Below, in pieces: positions 24,635 through 35,842 of a stretch of DNA of 64,000 nucleotides. Source of the DNA: Delphinus delphis (lineage: Eukaryota > Chordata > Mammalia > Artiodactyla > Delphinidae); contig NC_082690.1 of assembly GCF_949987515.2 (NCBI RefSeq), forward strand, positions 107,878,400 to 107,942,399. The letters are read 5' to 3'. Each line of letters starts with the position of its first letter. The stretch's first letter is position 1. Under the pieces are notes generated by a model, which did not search any database, was not told the origin of the DNA, and worked only from the letters and a program-made list of their open reading frames with translations. The position numbers and the translations under genes were made by a program.

Positions 24635-24712
24635 GCGTGGATGGGTAGGTGGTGGGTGGATGGATCATTGAAGGAGTGGATGGCTGGATGGAGGGATGGC
24701 TGGATGGATGAA
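24635..24712. repeat. Imperfect (GGAT)n microsatellite
   Basis: GGAT, GGTA and GGCT units in an 80-base tract. Confidence 0.75.
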
Positions 24713-25116
24713 AATAGAGAATAAATAATATGGCGTCCATATTCCTGAGCTTCCAGCACTAAGTGCACGGATACAGGCTGGGCACCCAGAGCGGCAGCGT
24801 CATCCTGCGTGAGCTGAAGAAGGTGCTGCAGTTGAACTTACAACTGGTTAGGAAGCCCTGGGAGTGACAGGATGGCCCCAGTTGAACCTTCCTACCATCC
24901 TCCCTCACTGCTGTTGCCCAGACTGGAGCAGAAGGGATCGCCTAATCTGAGCGCTGAAGTCAAGCTGATGTCCTGGGTGTGACTGTGCATGGGGTCTGAG
25001 CTGCCCATGGCACGTGATACCTTGGACTGGGATTGCAAATGCAGCCAAGGGTGGAGACCAACTCTCCAGGAGCAGGAAAGTCATCTGGGGGCTGAGTTTA
25101 CAGTTATTTACCCCTA
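24713..25116. other. No recognised feature
   Basis: Unique sequence between a GGAT tract and a SINE. Confidence 0.3.
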
Positions 25117-25323
25117 TCTCTCAATTGGCGTGTTTTTTTTTTTTTTTTTGACGTGGACCATTTTTAAAGTCTTTATTGAATTTGTTACAGTATTGCTTCT
25201 GTTTTGCTCTTTGGCCACGAGATACGTGGGATCTTAGTTCCCTGGCGAGGGATCGAACCTGCACCCACTGTATTGGAAGGCGAAGTCTTAACCCCTGGAC
25301 CGCCAGGGAAGTCCCTCTCAATT
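25117..25323 (-). mobile_element. tRNA-Glu SINE of a second subtype, minus strand
   Basis: A T-run is followed by 'ttttaaagtctttattgaatttgttacag', 'ttggccacgagatacgtgggatcttagttccc' and the antisense head 'ctggaccgccagggaagtccc'. Its 3' body differs from the abundant GCGTACCGC subtype. CTCTCAATT occurs at both ends (25118-25126 and 25315-25323). Confidence 0.88.
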
Positions 25324-25679
25324 TGTTTTTAACAAAGCAATTTTCAGCATCCAATTAAGTCGTGATGGGCTGTTAGGATCACTAATTGTTGTGTATTTGA
25401 TAAGAGAAACTCACTCTCGAGTAGTTAAAGTAAATCACCTGGTGAATGTTGGTAATTACACGACACAGGCAAGATGGATTCCTAGGCACATGTGTATGAA
25501 ACCCATCACTGAGGACTCGATAGAAATACAGATTGTTTTCCCAGTAATTACTTCTGACTGTGCTGTCAGACCCCATCTTACCCCTGCTCTTTCCTCGTCA
25601 TCAGCAGGTTACCTGAGGGCTGGATCACCCCGATTCTGACACCCTTTGGATACCTCTGGTTACTGCAGAAAGACAGACC
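25324..25679. other. No recognised feature
   Basis: AT-richer unique sequence without a recognised exon. Confidence 0.3.
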
Positions 25680-25800
25680 CACGCTGGTCAACTGCCTGGC
25701 ATTGAGCCTCAGCTGTGTGACCTTGGGCGCTTCCCTTCATGTTCTCTAAAATGGGGATAATCATAGCACCTAAGCTCCTTCTTCCATGATTACAGCACAG
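25680..25800 (+). mobile_element. MIR SINE fragment
   Basis: 'cagctgtgtgaccttgggcgcttcccttcatg' and 'aaaatggggataatcatagcacc' are a sense MIR core. Confidence 0.7.
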
Positions 25801-25926
25801 ACGGGGGCAGGCAACACATGGAGGGTCCTTAGGGCAGGACTGGCATCAAGGAAGTTGTGCTTTTATTAGGACTGAGGCAGTCTCATTATTTGTTCAACAA
25901 CTCGGTCCTGTTTGTTTTTAAGTGTT

Positions 25927-26470
25927 AATGTCATATGTGACTCAAGGGCTTTTTCTCCCCCACTGCCTTAGCCCTGACTTCTGCTCTGGCCAAGTGAGGA
26001 ATGGATGATGGATGGATGGATGGATGGATGGAGAGATGGATGAATGGGTAGGTGGAGGGAGGGATGGAGGGATGGATGGATGGAGAGATGGATGGATGGG
26101 TAGGTGGAGGGAGGGAGGGAGGGAGGGATATGTGGATGGATGGATGGATGGATGGATGGATGGGTGGATGGATGGATGGATATGAGATGGATGAATGGGT
26201 AGGTGGAGGGAGGGATGGATGGATGGATGGATGGATGGGTAGGGGGAGGGATGGATATGTGGATGGATGAATGGGTAAGTGGAGGGAGGGATGGAGGGAT
26301 GGATATGTGGATGGATGGATGGGTAGGTGGATGAATAGGTAGGTGGAGGGAGGGGTGGGTGGAGGGATGGACAGATGAATGTAATATTTGATTCAAAGTC
26401 TTTCTCCCTCTATGTCCCCCTCTGGCTGCCTCAGCCCTAACTTCTGCCAGGGGAGCAGCTGAGTGAGGAG
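25927..26470. repeat. GGAT array bracketed by duplicated flanks
   Basis: About 380 bases of GGAT/GGAG/GGTA units (25998-26380) occur as longer repeating modules, several ending 'gatggatgaatgggtaggtggaggg' or similar. The left flank (25927-26000) and right flank (26377-26467) are homologous: both carry 'aatgt.atat.tga.tcaa', then 'ccctgacttctg' or 'ccctaacttctg', then 'gtgagg'. The array is therefore part of a larger tandemly duplicated unit of about 450 bases. Confidence 0.85.
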
Positions 26471-28149
26471 AGTTAAAGAGTCAGTTTCTCTCGTGCTCCA
26501 CCCTCTTTGCTGCGCTGGGTGCTCAGTGTGGGTGGGGAGGAGGGAGGCAGAAGAGACGGCTCCTCACCTGACTGTCCAGGGTGAGGGAGCCGTCTCTTCC
26601 CTGGTCTGGGTGGCTGCTGTGGCTGGCCTGGCTGTGGGCAAGTGTGAATTCCATGGATTCTTCCCCCACCCCCACCCCCACCTCCAGGCTCCCATCCAGG
26701 CATCTCCCCTGGGAAAGGAGGCCCTAGGGAGACTCCACATTCCATCACCCCTCGTTCCCAGGCCAGGGGAATCCTTCCTCTGGGCCCCCTCGGGCCCCCG
26801 GGTTCAGGCGTGCTGCCCCATCTGCCCACGTGGGGTACCGAGGCAGGCTGTACCCGACAGCCCCGAGCACAGCATCAGGCGGGGGCAGAGCAATACCCAA
26901 GTGGAGGATGAACTGCCCCTCTGCCCTTTCGGAGCACGTGGGAGTTTGGGGTGCCGGGGTCCCTGGCCTCGGGGAGGGGAGGTGCCCCCTGTCCATGGTG
27001 CTGAGAGGGGCCGTGGCTTCTCCGGATGCACACGGAGCTCCTGGACGGACAAGCCCACCTGCTTCCCAGCTGCGCATGCTTGGCGGTGGGCGGGGTGGGG
27101 GGGGGAGGGTGGTATCAGTCTGTCCCTGAGCACCCCCTCCCTACGGTGGCCCAGCAGCCTGGGGTCCTCTGAGCTCGGAGAACACAGCTCTTTCCTTCTC
27201 AGTCACCCCCAGTTCAGGCCCGAGGCCCCCAACGCCATCCTGTTACATTCAGAGGAGCCATTGTCTGGACACTCCTCTGGGGTAGAATCTCCCACTGCCC
27301 TGCTGACCGCCTAGAAGGTTCCGGGAGCGCCACCCGGAGTTACGCTGGGAAGAGCTCTTCAGAGCACCGGGGTGGGAAGGACTCCACAGCCTCTCTGGGG
27401 CAGGTGGAGCTGGGGATTCCCAGGGGAGGGCTTCCGGGGCTGCCCCGGGCTCTTCAGAGCTCTGTCCACACCTGCCTTTACTCCTGTGTGTACTTCCTGT
27501 CCTGGCATGGCCACTCAGAAAGCAGCCTCCGTTCAGGCTTGGTGAGGGGCTTTGAGGTTGTAACAGGAAGGGAAGAATGTCTGGGGACCTCGACCACACT
27601 AAGACTCCTGACCGGCGAAGGGCAGGGTCAGAGACGGACGGTCGTGTCGGGGGGAGGGGCGGGGTGGCCTGCACTGGACAGAGACAAGCCCGTGTCCGCA
27701 GCCCCGGGCGTCGGCCCCTCCTGCCACCTGGCTGTGTGGACACCTGCCCCGGGGAAGGCTGACCACTGGCTGACGAGGCACCTGACAGATGCCCCCTTTC
27801 TGAACAGCAAGTCTTAGTCGGGGGAGACCAGAGAGAAGGCTCAGGAGACCCTCTGCCAGCCCGGCTCCTGAATGTGTGTGGACCTCGCCCCTCTTGATGC
27901 CCGGTGATCCTGCTTCTCCTGGAATTCCAGAAGGATCTATTTCTATTTTAAATTTGCCTGGGCCCCCACTCCACTGAATGGGTTTTTCACCCCTCCAGTG
28001 AGACACGCCCTCTGTATGCATCTGCAGCGTGGATTTCTCTTCTGCCACGTGGAACACAAGGTGGGAATCTTCTCTCTGAGCCTCTCACCAGCATCCCTTC
28101 CACTGGAAGCCTCTCTTAGATATTTGGGGAGTTTGGGGAGCAGGGTCAA
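26471..28149. other. GC-rich unique sequence with G-quadruplex-type runs
   Basis: No exon recognised. The 283-codon plus frame at 26463-27314 is opposed by several minus frames and has no domain. C-runs at 26664-26687 and G-runs at 27083-27112 are quadruplex or i-motif candidates. Confidence 0.4.
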
Positions 28150-28212
28150 TGCTTTTCGTCTCTATCCTGAGCGTTCAGCACGGCACCCACTACAAGCTGC
28201 TTGCTGGATGAC
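28150..28212 (+). mobile_element. Possible L2 3' terminus
   Basis: 'gagcgttcagcacggcacccactacaagctgcttgctggatga' resembles a diverged L2 3' end. Confidence 0.35.
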
Positions 28213-29429
28213 GGGGTGAACAGAGGCAAGAAAGAGACCCAGGGAAGGGAGGCCGCTCCTTTAGTCACAGCCTGTGGCTTGTTCTGGTGGCTGAGACGTG
28301 GGGACTGGATAGAGAGCCGCTGGAGGCCTTCTGCTGCCGGGTGGCTTCATCGCCGGAGAGCCAGCCTGGGTTCACGGTGCTGGCAGCGATGATGTCAAGA
28401 CAGCAAGGGCTACCAGCTCCGGGCAGATGCACGGGGCTCTTCCTTAGGAAAATAGAGCCTCACAAAACCTGCCAGCTGCATGGCAGGGGACCTTCTGACT
28501 TCAGCCCCTGGTAGAAAGGGGCTTTTTGGTGACTGAGAAAATGAGGGAGTGGCTAATACATCCCCGGGAGGAGACCTGTTCTGAAGCCGGGTATTTGGAA
28601 AAGATTATCCAAGTCTAAACCCCAATGCAAAATTCTGTCCCAAATACACTGACAAGAAAAAGGTTTTTATTTATTTTTATCTATTTATCCAGAAGCCCTG
28701 AGATTGGGTCCCAGACCTCCTCTGCTTTAAAGAATCATCTTTAAGTACAAACTAGATTAAAGAAAAGTGGAATTTACTGGCTTCGCAAACGATGAGTCCG
28801 TGATCGAATTCAGGCTTGGTTGGTTAAAGCCGTGCTGTGAGGAATCAGAATCTCTTTCTCCTTTTCCCTTTCTTTTTCTTTCTCTGTCTCTCTCCCTCCC
28901 TCTCTTCCTCCCCTCCCCACTCCTGGGGGTTCTCCTGCAATGGCTTAGTTCTCATGCAGGTTCCCCATTGTGGAAGCTTGAGAGTTGCCAGCAGCTTCAG
29001 ACTTCTGTCTAAGAGGGTAGCTCCCTCACAGGAGCTGCTACCCAACAGCCAGCATCCTGGAGTTGAGCCTCACTGGCCTGGCTTGGGTAACATCCCACTG
29101 GGACGGGTCAGCCAGACTTTGGGCACATGCCCGCACCTGCATGAGAGGGTGGTTATAAACCTCATCCAAACCAACACCAAAGGGAGATCCAGAAGGGAGA
29201 AAGAGCGCTGAACCATAAAGGTATCACTCCTGACATGCTGTGCCCCGGATCCTGGCGCCCTCGACCTGCCAGGGCCACGTCCTAGGGCGCTGGGAAGTGG
29301 CTCTCTGAGGGACACCTGAGACTCAGGTGCAGCTGGGCCCCGCGGCCTGGGTGTGCTGCTGGCTGCTGTGAAAGGGGGCTGCTCTGGACACCCCAAGGGC
29401 TTGTTGGGGCTGTTCTTGGTATTTTGTGT
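28213..29429. other. Unique sequence with a pyrimidine-rich patch
   Basis: A TC-rich, almost pure pyrimidine stretch lies at 28850-28922. Otherwise no exon or repeat is recognised. Confidence 0.35.
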
Positions 29430-29732
29430 ATATTCTCTTCCAAATGAACCTTGAATCGTCTCGTCAAATTCCACTCAGGTCTCATTGGGTTGTGGTTAGG
29501 GTTGCACTGAATTTCTAGGTGAACGGGGGAGAGCTGACGTTCTATATATTGTCTCTCATCCTTGAGCATGTTATTTTCTCCCTTTATCTGAGTCTTCTTT
29601 AGCAAGTCAATAGAGGTTTATGGTTTTCTTAATGTTAAGTCTTGTACATTTCTTGTTAGTCTACTTTTCTTCTCTAGGTATTTTATAGCATTTGTTGCCT
29701 TTTCCCAATTTTATTTTCTAATTGGTTATTGT
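29430..29732 (-). mobile_element. Old L1 ORF2 fragment
   Basis: 'gggttgcactgaatttctaggtgaac', 'gacgttctatatattgtctctcatccttgagcatg' and 'ttcttctctaggtattttatagc' match antisense L1 ORF2. The divergence suggests an old subfamily. Confidence 0.75.
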
Positions 29733-30184
29733 AGATTGCATCACGTATAGGTATTTTGGCTCCCAAGTGATAAAGAAAAACTCAATTCAAACATTTATAA
29801 CAAAAAAGGAGTGTGTGATTTATTATCTTATTAAAATGAAAAATCGAGGTCTGGCTGGCTTCAGGTCTCAAAGGATGAAAGCCCAGTTTATTCCTTCTCC
29901 CCCAACTTGCACGCCTCACGTATACATCAGTTAAAACACCAGCGGCTTTAACAGAAAACCCTCAGTCTCAGCAGCTTAACCCAACACAAGTCTGTTTATT
30001 GAGCATCTAACAGCCTCAGTGCCTCTTCTCTGAGGAGGGGATTCCAGGACCCAGGCTCCATCTGCAACCCAGAGCTCCCAAGGTCAGCTGAAGGTCGACT
30101 CCAATCTAGGCAGCAGGGAGGGAGGGGGTGTGTGGGGGTGGTGCTTATGGGTCTACCCGGAAGTGGTGAGCATCAAAGATGAGT
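29733..30184. other. Unclassified, possibly old repeat
   Basis: The part 29930-30115 ('cagtctcagcagcttaacccaacacaagtctgtttatt') looks like an old interspersed repeat I cannot name. No gene is recognised. Confidence 0.3.
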
Positions 30185-30560
30185 GAATAAACAAAAGGTG
30201 GTCCAGCCGTACAATGGGATATCATTCAGCAATAAAAAGGCATGAATTACTGACGCACGCTCCAACACAGATGTACCTTGAAAACACACAAAAGACCATG
30301 TATTGTGTGTTTCCATTTTTATGAAACGTCCTGAATAAGGAAATCCACAGGGACAGAAGGTAGATGAGCGGCTGCCAGGGGCTGGGGGAGGGGAGGAAGG
30401 GGAAGGACTGCTAAGGGATACAGGGTTTCCTTTAGGGTTGATGAAAATGCTCTAAACTTACATTGCAGTGGTGGTTGCACGATTCTGTAAATTTACTAAA
30501 AACACTGAATTACCTTCTGTAAGTGGATGAATTTTTATGCCATGTGGATTATACGTCAAA
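30185..30560 (+). mobile_element. Old L1 3' fragment
   Basis: 'ggtccagccgtacaatgggatatcattcagcaataaaaag', 'agcggctgccaggggctgggggagg' and 'ttgatgaaaatgctctaa' follow the ORF2 end and 3' UTR order of older L1 subfamilies. Confidence 0.8.
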
Positions 30561-30579
30561 GATTTTTTCAAAGTGTGAG

Positions 30580-30960
30580 CAAAACGTAGACATTCTCAGA
30601 TAGGCATGAGTTTGCCACCAGCATACCCTCGCTAAGAGGACTTCTAAAGGAACAAACAACCCAAGACAGAAATAAAATAGAGGAGGAGAGACTGGAACAC
30701 AGGTGTTCTGCAATCTCTCCATAGGTAGAGGTAGGAACGAATTCATCCCCAACTTTACGTTTAGCAAGCCTGTAAAGATTTTATGGTAACCACAAAAGAA
30801 AAGAGATAACATACATAACTCCCAAATCAGTTGGGGAATGAAGAAAATTAAGTCAGTTCAGTAGAAGAACTGTAAATGTAAAAAATGTAAAAAGAAAAGC
30901 ATTCAAAAGAGCAGTATAAAAATAAATAAATGTATCCAGCATCATAAGTAACGTAAATGG
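30580..30960 (+). mobile_element. L1-related fragment
   Basis: 'cgtagacattctcagatagg', 'gagtttgccaccagcatacc' and 'ggacttctaaaggaacaaac' correspond to a common L1-associated segment. Boundaries are approximate. Confidence 0.4.
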
Positions 30961-30978
30961 ATTGATTTACATCGTCAA

Positions 30979-31077
30979 GGGCAGCTGTCGCTCTACAAAG
31001 GCAAAGTTGAGTCGTTGCGACAGACACTGTGTAGTGAAAATATTTACTATCTGGCCCTTTGCAGGAAGTTTCCTAGA
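30979..31077 (+). mobile_element. hAT-Charlie-type DNA transposon fragment (MER58-like)
   Basis: 'gcaaagttgagtcgttgcgacagaca' and 'aatatttactatctggccctttgcagg' match the right half of the family seen more fully at 49428 and 53333. The family name is my best guess. Confidence 0.5.
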
Positions 31078-31085
31078 ATAGTTTG

Positions 31086-31513
31086 ACTCTTTAAACTATG
31101 TGCATATATAACTTTATACAAATAGAAAGTAGATCTCTTGAGCTGTAGATTTCCATTTTTGCTTTAAAAAATTCAACAGAGATTTTTAAGATAGAGCATC
31201 TTAAAATCTCCTATGTATAATTCATTGCTTTTAACCATCACATAGAAATAGAGGATTTGTATGGACCAAGCGTTATATATTGATTCCCCCGGTCTGTCCC
31301 CATGTCCACCTGCAGTGCTCAAGGCTCCGTTGGCACGTGCAACACTGCAGGGAGTCTGGCAGGAATGTCCCCTCACAGGTGGGGTGGGGGTGAAGATTAT
31401 GGCTGTGCCTGGGCTCCAGGGCGCCTCTCCCCACGAGCTTCCTCTGTACGTGGTACCTGGCTACTTAACAGGTGTCAAGCAGTATCTCACTCCCATCATT
31501 GTTTTTCTTAGCT
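31086..31513. other. No recognised feature
   Basis: Unique sequence up to the left target duplication of the next SINE. Confidence 0.3.
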
Positions 31514-31751
31514 TGTAGAATTTCTTTTTTTTTTTTTTTTTTTTTTTGCGGTACGCGGGCCTCTCACTGTTGTGGCCTCTCCCGTCGCGGAGCACAGGCT
31601 CCGGACACGCAGGCTCAGCGGCCATGGCTCACGGGCCCAGCCGCTCTGCGGCATGTGGGATCTTCCCGGACCGGGGCACGAACCCGCGTCCCCTGCATCG
31701 GCAGGCGGACTCTCAACCACTGCGCCACCAGGGAAGCCCTGTAGAATTTCT
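31514..31751 (-). mobile_element. CHR-type SINE with target duplication, minus strand
   Basis: A T-run of about 22 precedes GCGGTACGCGGGCC and a complete antisense body ending CACCAGGGAAGCCC. TGTAGAATTTCT flanks it at 31514-31525 and 31740-31751 without mismatch. This is among the youngest-looking copies. Confidence 0.95.
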
Positions 31752-31894
31752 AATTCCACCAAATCCAAAGAAATCCATCAGTGCGTTGGAGCATTGATTC
31801 ATAATTTTATCATCTACTTGTTCTCTGCTGGGCATCGCCAATCCCTGTAGTTTGCCCACTTTCTATAAGTTTTCTTTATCTTTTGTCCATTTCT

Positions 31895-32407
31895 TTCATT
31901 CACTCACTCATTTGTTCAACAGATACGTGTTGAACAACCATGGTGGACCGACATGCCGGGATTCAGCTGTGAGCAAACACACACAGTCCCTGCTTTCGAG
32001 GGCCTGGCATCCCAGCTGGAGGGCAGACGACACACAGAAGCAAAGGAAAACTCTGCAGAGAGATCAGAGCCGTGAAAAGCACACAGAGCAGGACACAGAC
32101 AGAGTGGTGTGGGCGGGACAAGGCTCTCTGCTAAAGAGAGTTTCCCCAAAGACCTGAACACAGTGAGGGAGTGAGTCATGCCAGGAGCTCTCTGGGGCCA
32201 CTGTGTCGGGGCAGCAGAGGCCCTGTGGTGGGAGTGGGTCTGAGCAGAGCAGCTCACAGGCAGGTGTGACCAGAGTGGGTGAGTGACGGGAAGCATGGGG
32301 GGGGGTGACGTCACAGAGTTGGCAGCAGGGCGGGTCACACAGGCAGAGACTCAAGTAAAGCCTGTACATTTCCTTCTGGGATGAGAGCCCATTGGGAGTT
32401 TTCAAAA
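31895..32407 (-). mobile_element. L2-like LINE, first part
   Basis: 'actcactcatttgttcaacagatacgtgttgaac', 'gtgagcaaacacacacagtccctgctttcgagg' and 'cagaggccctgtggtggg' follow the antisense L2 order. The element is interrupted at about 32408 by L1 and resumes near 33125. Confidence 0.6.
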
Positions 32408-33115
32408 TTTTTACTATGGTAAAATAGACATAAAGTAAAATCGACCATTTTAACCATTTTTAAGTGGAGAGCTCAGTGGCATCAGGGACATTCACAGTGT
32501 CGTACAACCATCTCCACCGTCCATCTCCAGAGCTTTTCTTCTCATCTTGCAAAACTGAAATTCAGTTCCCCATTAAACCAATCTCCCCATCCCCTCCCCC
32601 AGCCCCTGGCCCCCACCACCCTGCTGTCTGTCTCTGTGAATATGACTCCTCTAGGGACCTCCTACGAGTGGAATCAGACAGCATCCGTCCTTTTTGTGAC
32701 TTTTTTTCACTCAGCCTCACGTCCTCAGGGTTTATCCATGTGGCAGCATTTGTCAGGATTTCCTTCCTTTTTATGGCTGAATAAAACCCATTTATGGATG
32801 GACCACATTTTGTGTAAGTACGCGTTTATCGATGCACACGGGGAGTGTTTCCACCTTTTGGCTGTTGGGAATAATGTTGCTATGAATATCGCTGTACACA
32901 TACGGTTTAGGTCCCTACTTTCAATTCTTTGGGGTATATATTCAGAAGTGGAATTGCTGGATCACACGGTAATTCTACGTTAAGATTTTGGAGGAACCTC
33001 TAAACTGTGTTCCATCGTAGCTGTACCCCTTTACGTTCCCACCAGCAATGCACAAGGTTCCAATTTTCCACATCCTCGACAACATTTGCTGTCTGTTTTC
33101 TTGATTATAACCACC
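32408..33115 (-). mobile_element. Old L1 3' fragment inserted in L2
   Basis: The antisense 3' UTR/ORF2 end of an older L1: 'aaatagacataaagtaaaatcgaccattttaacc', 'gtgaatatgactcctctaggg', 'gaattgctggatcacacggtaattc', 'cccaccagcaatgcacaagg'. A paralogous copy lies at 34735. Confidence 0.85.
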
Positions 33116-33124
33116 CAGCTGGGC

Positions 33125-33480
33125 GCGAAGCGCTGGCTCATCGGGCTTGCACGGAGGGCTCTATGCAGAAGGATGCTGTGACCTCATCTGTGTGTTTCAA
33201 AGGTCACTCTGGCTGTTGGGCAGAAGCAGGAACTTCAGGCAGGAGGCTGCTGGAAATTCCAGGCGAGAGGGGACAGTGACAAAGCCTCAGGGAGAGGAGG
33301 AGCACAGTGAGAAATGATTGGATTCTGCATAGCGTTTGGAGGTAGAATCATTAAGATTTGCTATACTTTATGTGGGCCATGAAAGAGAAAAGACAAGAAT
33401 TACTTTAAAGATTCTGAGTGGCGCTATTCCTTACTTGGACAGAACTGAGGGGTTTGACTGGGGCACGCTAATTCTGACGG
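33125..33480 (-). mobile_element. L2-like LINE, second part
   Basis: 'aaaggtcactctggctgttgg', 'ccaggcgagagg' and 'ttggattctgcatagcgtttggaggtagaatc' continue the L2-like order broken at 32407. Confidence 0.5.
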
Positions 33481-33886
33481 AGTTCTCAGCACTTTCTAGG
33501 CACTATACCCTTTGCCTGATGTACTTGGAAGCTAAATGCACCTAAAAAGGTGAGAAGATTCATGACTTATATTTTCACTTTCCTTTGTAATTTCATGTTA
33601 CACGAGTCCCATTCATTGCTACTTTCCCCCGGGTTTCCCTTAAGCTAGTCAAAACAGTTGTTGAAAGTTGAACGCAGATAGTACAAAATTCAGAATATTA
33701 TAAATGGGAATTCGTTTAGATTCCATTGTCCACTTACAAGTCATTAAAAGCGTTACTTGAAGGTTTACTACCATAAAGGTATCCTGATCTATTCGTTCAA
33801 CTACCATCATTCTGGTAGTTGTGACCTTGCCTGGACTACGTGCCTGCTTGTGAGCTGCCGCCAGCAAGTCTGGCGGCACTTAAGAT
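33481..33886. other. No recognised feature
   Basis: AT-rich unique sequence. Confidence 0.3.
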
Positions 33887-34275
33887 AAAGAAGGGAGAGG
33901 CTTCCCTGGTGGCGCAGTGGTAAGAATCCACCTGCCAAGGCAGGGGACACGGGTTTGAACCCTGGTCCGGGAAGATCCCACATGCCACGGAGCTACTAAG
34001 CCCGTGTGCCACAACTACTGAGTCTGCGCTCTAGAGCCCGCGAGCCACAACTACTGAGCGCATGTGCTGCAACTACTGAAGCCCACACGCCTAGAGCCTG
34101 TGCTCTGCAACAAGAGAAGCCACCGCAATGAGAAGCCCGCGCACCGCAACGAAGAGCAGCCCCTGCTCGCCGCAACTAGAGAAAGCCCGTGTGCAGCAAC
34201 AAAGACCCAACACAGCCGAAAATAAATAAATAAAATTAACTTTTAAAACTTTAAAAAAAAAGAAAAAGAAGGGAG
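33887..34275 (+). mobile_element. Long CHR-type SINE with target duplication
   Basis: A tRNA head is followed by several 'caactactga' repeats, then 'gcgcaccgcaacgaagagcagcccc' and an (AAAT)-rich tail. This is the roughly 300-base subtype. AAAGAAGGGAG flanks it at 33887-33897 and 34265-34275. Confidence 0.95.
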
Positions 34276-34734
34276 TGGATCGTGGAATTTCTTGAGCCTC
34301 GTGGACCTGGTCATTTCCTGGGGGTCTAGAAATTCGCACGATACACAAAATGAGATAAACAGCACTGCTGAGGAAACCGAGAGCTGTGTATTTGCACGCA
34401 ATGGATGATATCAGTTAGCGGCCTGGTATTATAAGCGGCAGTCCCCTAAACTGCAGTTTGAAGTCTCACCCACGGGGTGGACGCACTGCCTGGGACCTTT
34501 CCCAGCTGGGACTCCAGATCGCTGTTTTCAGGACTCCCCAGCGCCGAGTCTGGGTGTAGGTGTCGCCCAATCTGGTGATGTACGTGCTTTTACTTTTCTA
34601 TCCCTTCTCATTTCTATTTCTTCCTTTCTAATGATTTTCTATTAAAGTTAAATTGAAATTGTCTATTTGTGTGACGAGTGGTGTCTTTTTGCTAACAAAC
34701 CCTTCGAACCTAAAACAAAAGTAAAACTTTTGGC
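34276..34734. other. No recognised feature
   Basis: Unique sequence between a SINE and an L1. Confidence 0.3.
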
Positions 34735-35480
34735 AAAACAGCACGTCAGAACATAAAATCGACCACTGTAAGCTTGTTTTAAGTGTACAGTTCAGTGGCA
34801 TTAAGTATATTCACATTGTTGTTCAACCGTCACCACCATCCATCTCCAGAGACTTCCCATCTCCCCAGACTGACACTCCGTCCCCATTAAACACTCATTC
34901 TCCAACCCCTCCCAGCCCCTGGCCCCCACTAGCCTACTTTCTGTTTCTAAGAACTTGATGACCCTAGGTCCTCATGGAAGTGAAATGATACATTGTTTGT
35001 CCCTTTGTGACTGCCCTGTTTCACTTAGCATTATGTCCTCAGGGTTCATCCACATTGTAGCCTATGTCAGAATCTCCTTCCCTTTTAAGCCAACGATATT
35101 CCATTTTAGGGACGGGCAACATTGCGCTCATCCAATCATCTGCTGAAGGACACTTGGGTCATTTTACCTTTTAGCTGTTGTGAATCACGTTGCTATGAGC
35201 ATGCGTGTACAAATCTCTCTTCCTGTCCTTGCTTCCAGTTCTTTGGGGATTCACTCAGAAGGAGGATTGCTGGACCATACAGTGCTTCTAGCTTAATGTT
35301 TGAGGACCCACCATCCTGTTCTCCATAGAGGCTGCACCGTTTTACATTCCCGCCAGCAGTGTTTCAGAGTCTCAGTTTTCTAATCCCTCCTTCGCACCAA
35401 CCTTTGTTATTTTCTTGGGGCGGGGCGTGGGCGTTGTTTGTTGGTTGGTTTTCTAAGGAACAGCCATCCTAATAGGTGTG
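34735..35480 (-). mobile_element. Old L1 3' fragment
   Basis: It parallels 32408-33115 ('aacataaaatcgaccactgtaagc', 'gttcagtggcattaagtatattcacattg', 'ggaggattgctggaccatac'). On the minus strand it lies downstream of the actin-like exon 2, that is, in its presumed intron 2 or beyond. Confidence 0.85.
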
Positions 35481-35494
35481 GAGTGGATTCAGGA

Positions 35495-35675
35495 TTTTTT
35501 ATCCACCGTCCGCTTTAATCCTGACAACAGCACTGTGTGATAGGAAAAGTTATACCCCTTTCTTACAGATTAGGAAACTGAGGACCAGGGAGCCAAGTTG
35601 CTGGTCCAAAATGACGCAGATCAGCAATGGTGGAGGCAGAATTCAGGCCCAGGTCTCTGACTCTAGCATCGATGA
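35495..35675 (-). mobile_element. MIR SINE
   Basis: Antisense MIR core: 'tcttacagattaggaaactgaggacc', 'gcagatcagcaatggtggaggcagaattcaggccc'. Confidence 0.75.
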
Positions 35676-35842
35676 GGTTAGTACCGTTGTGTAGTGTCTC
35701 CAGGGACCCAGAGCCAGGAAGCGCCGGGAGAGCCCCAGATGCTGGTGGTTCATCCCTTCCTAGGTGCCAGGCAGCGGGGCTGCCATTCGGCATCGATGGA
35801 GGCCCTGGGAGCGGGTCCCACCCGACAGCAGCTGCAGCCTAC

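Noticed and set aside
25968..26396. Ser/Pro/His-rich 142-codon minus frame
   Set aside because: It is the antisense translation of the GGAT array.
26463..27314. 283-codon plus-strand open frame
   Set aside because: GC-rich composition, several opposing frames of similar length, no recognisable domain and no convincing splice context.
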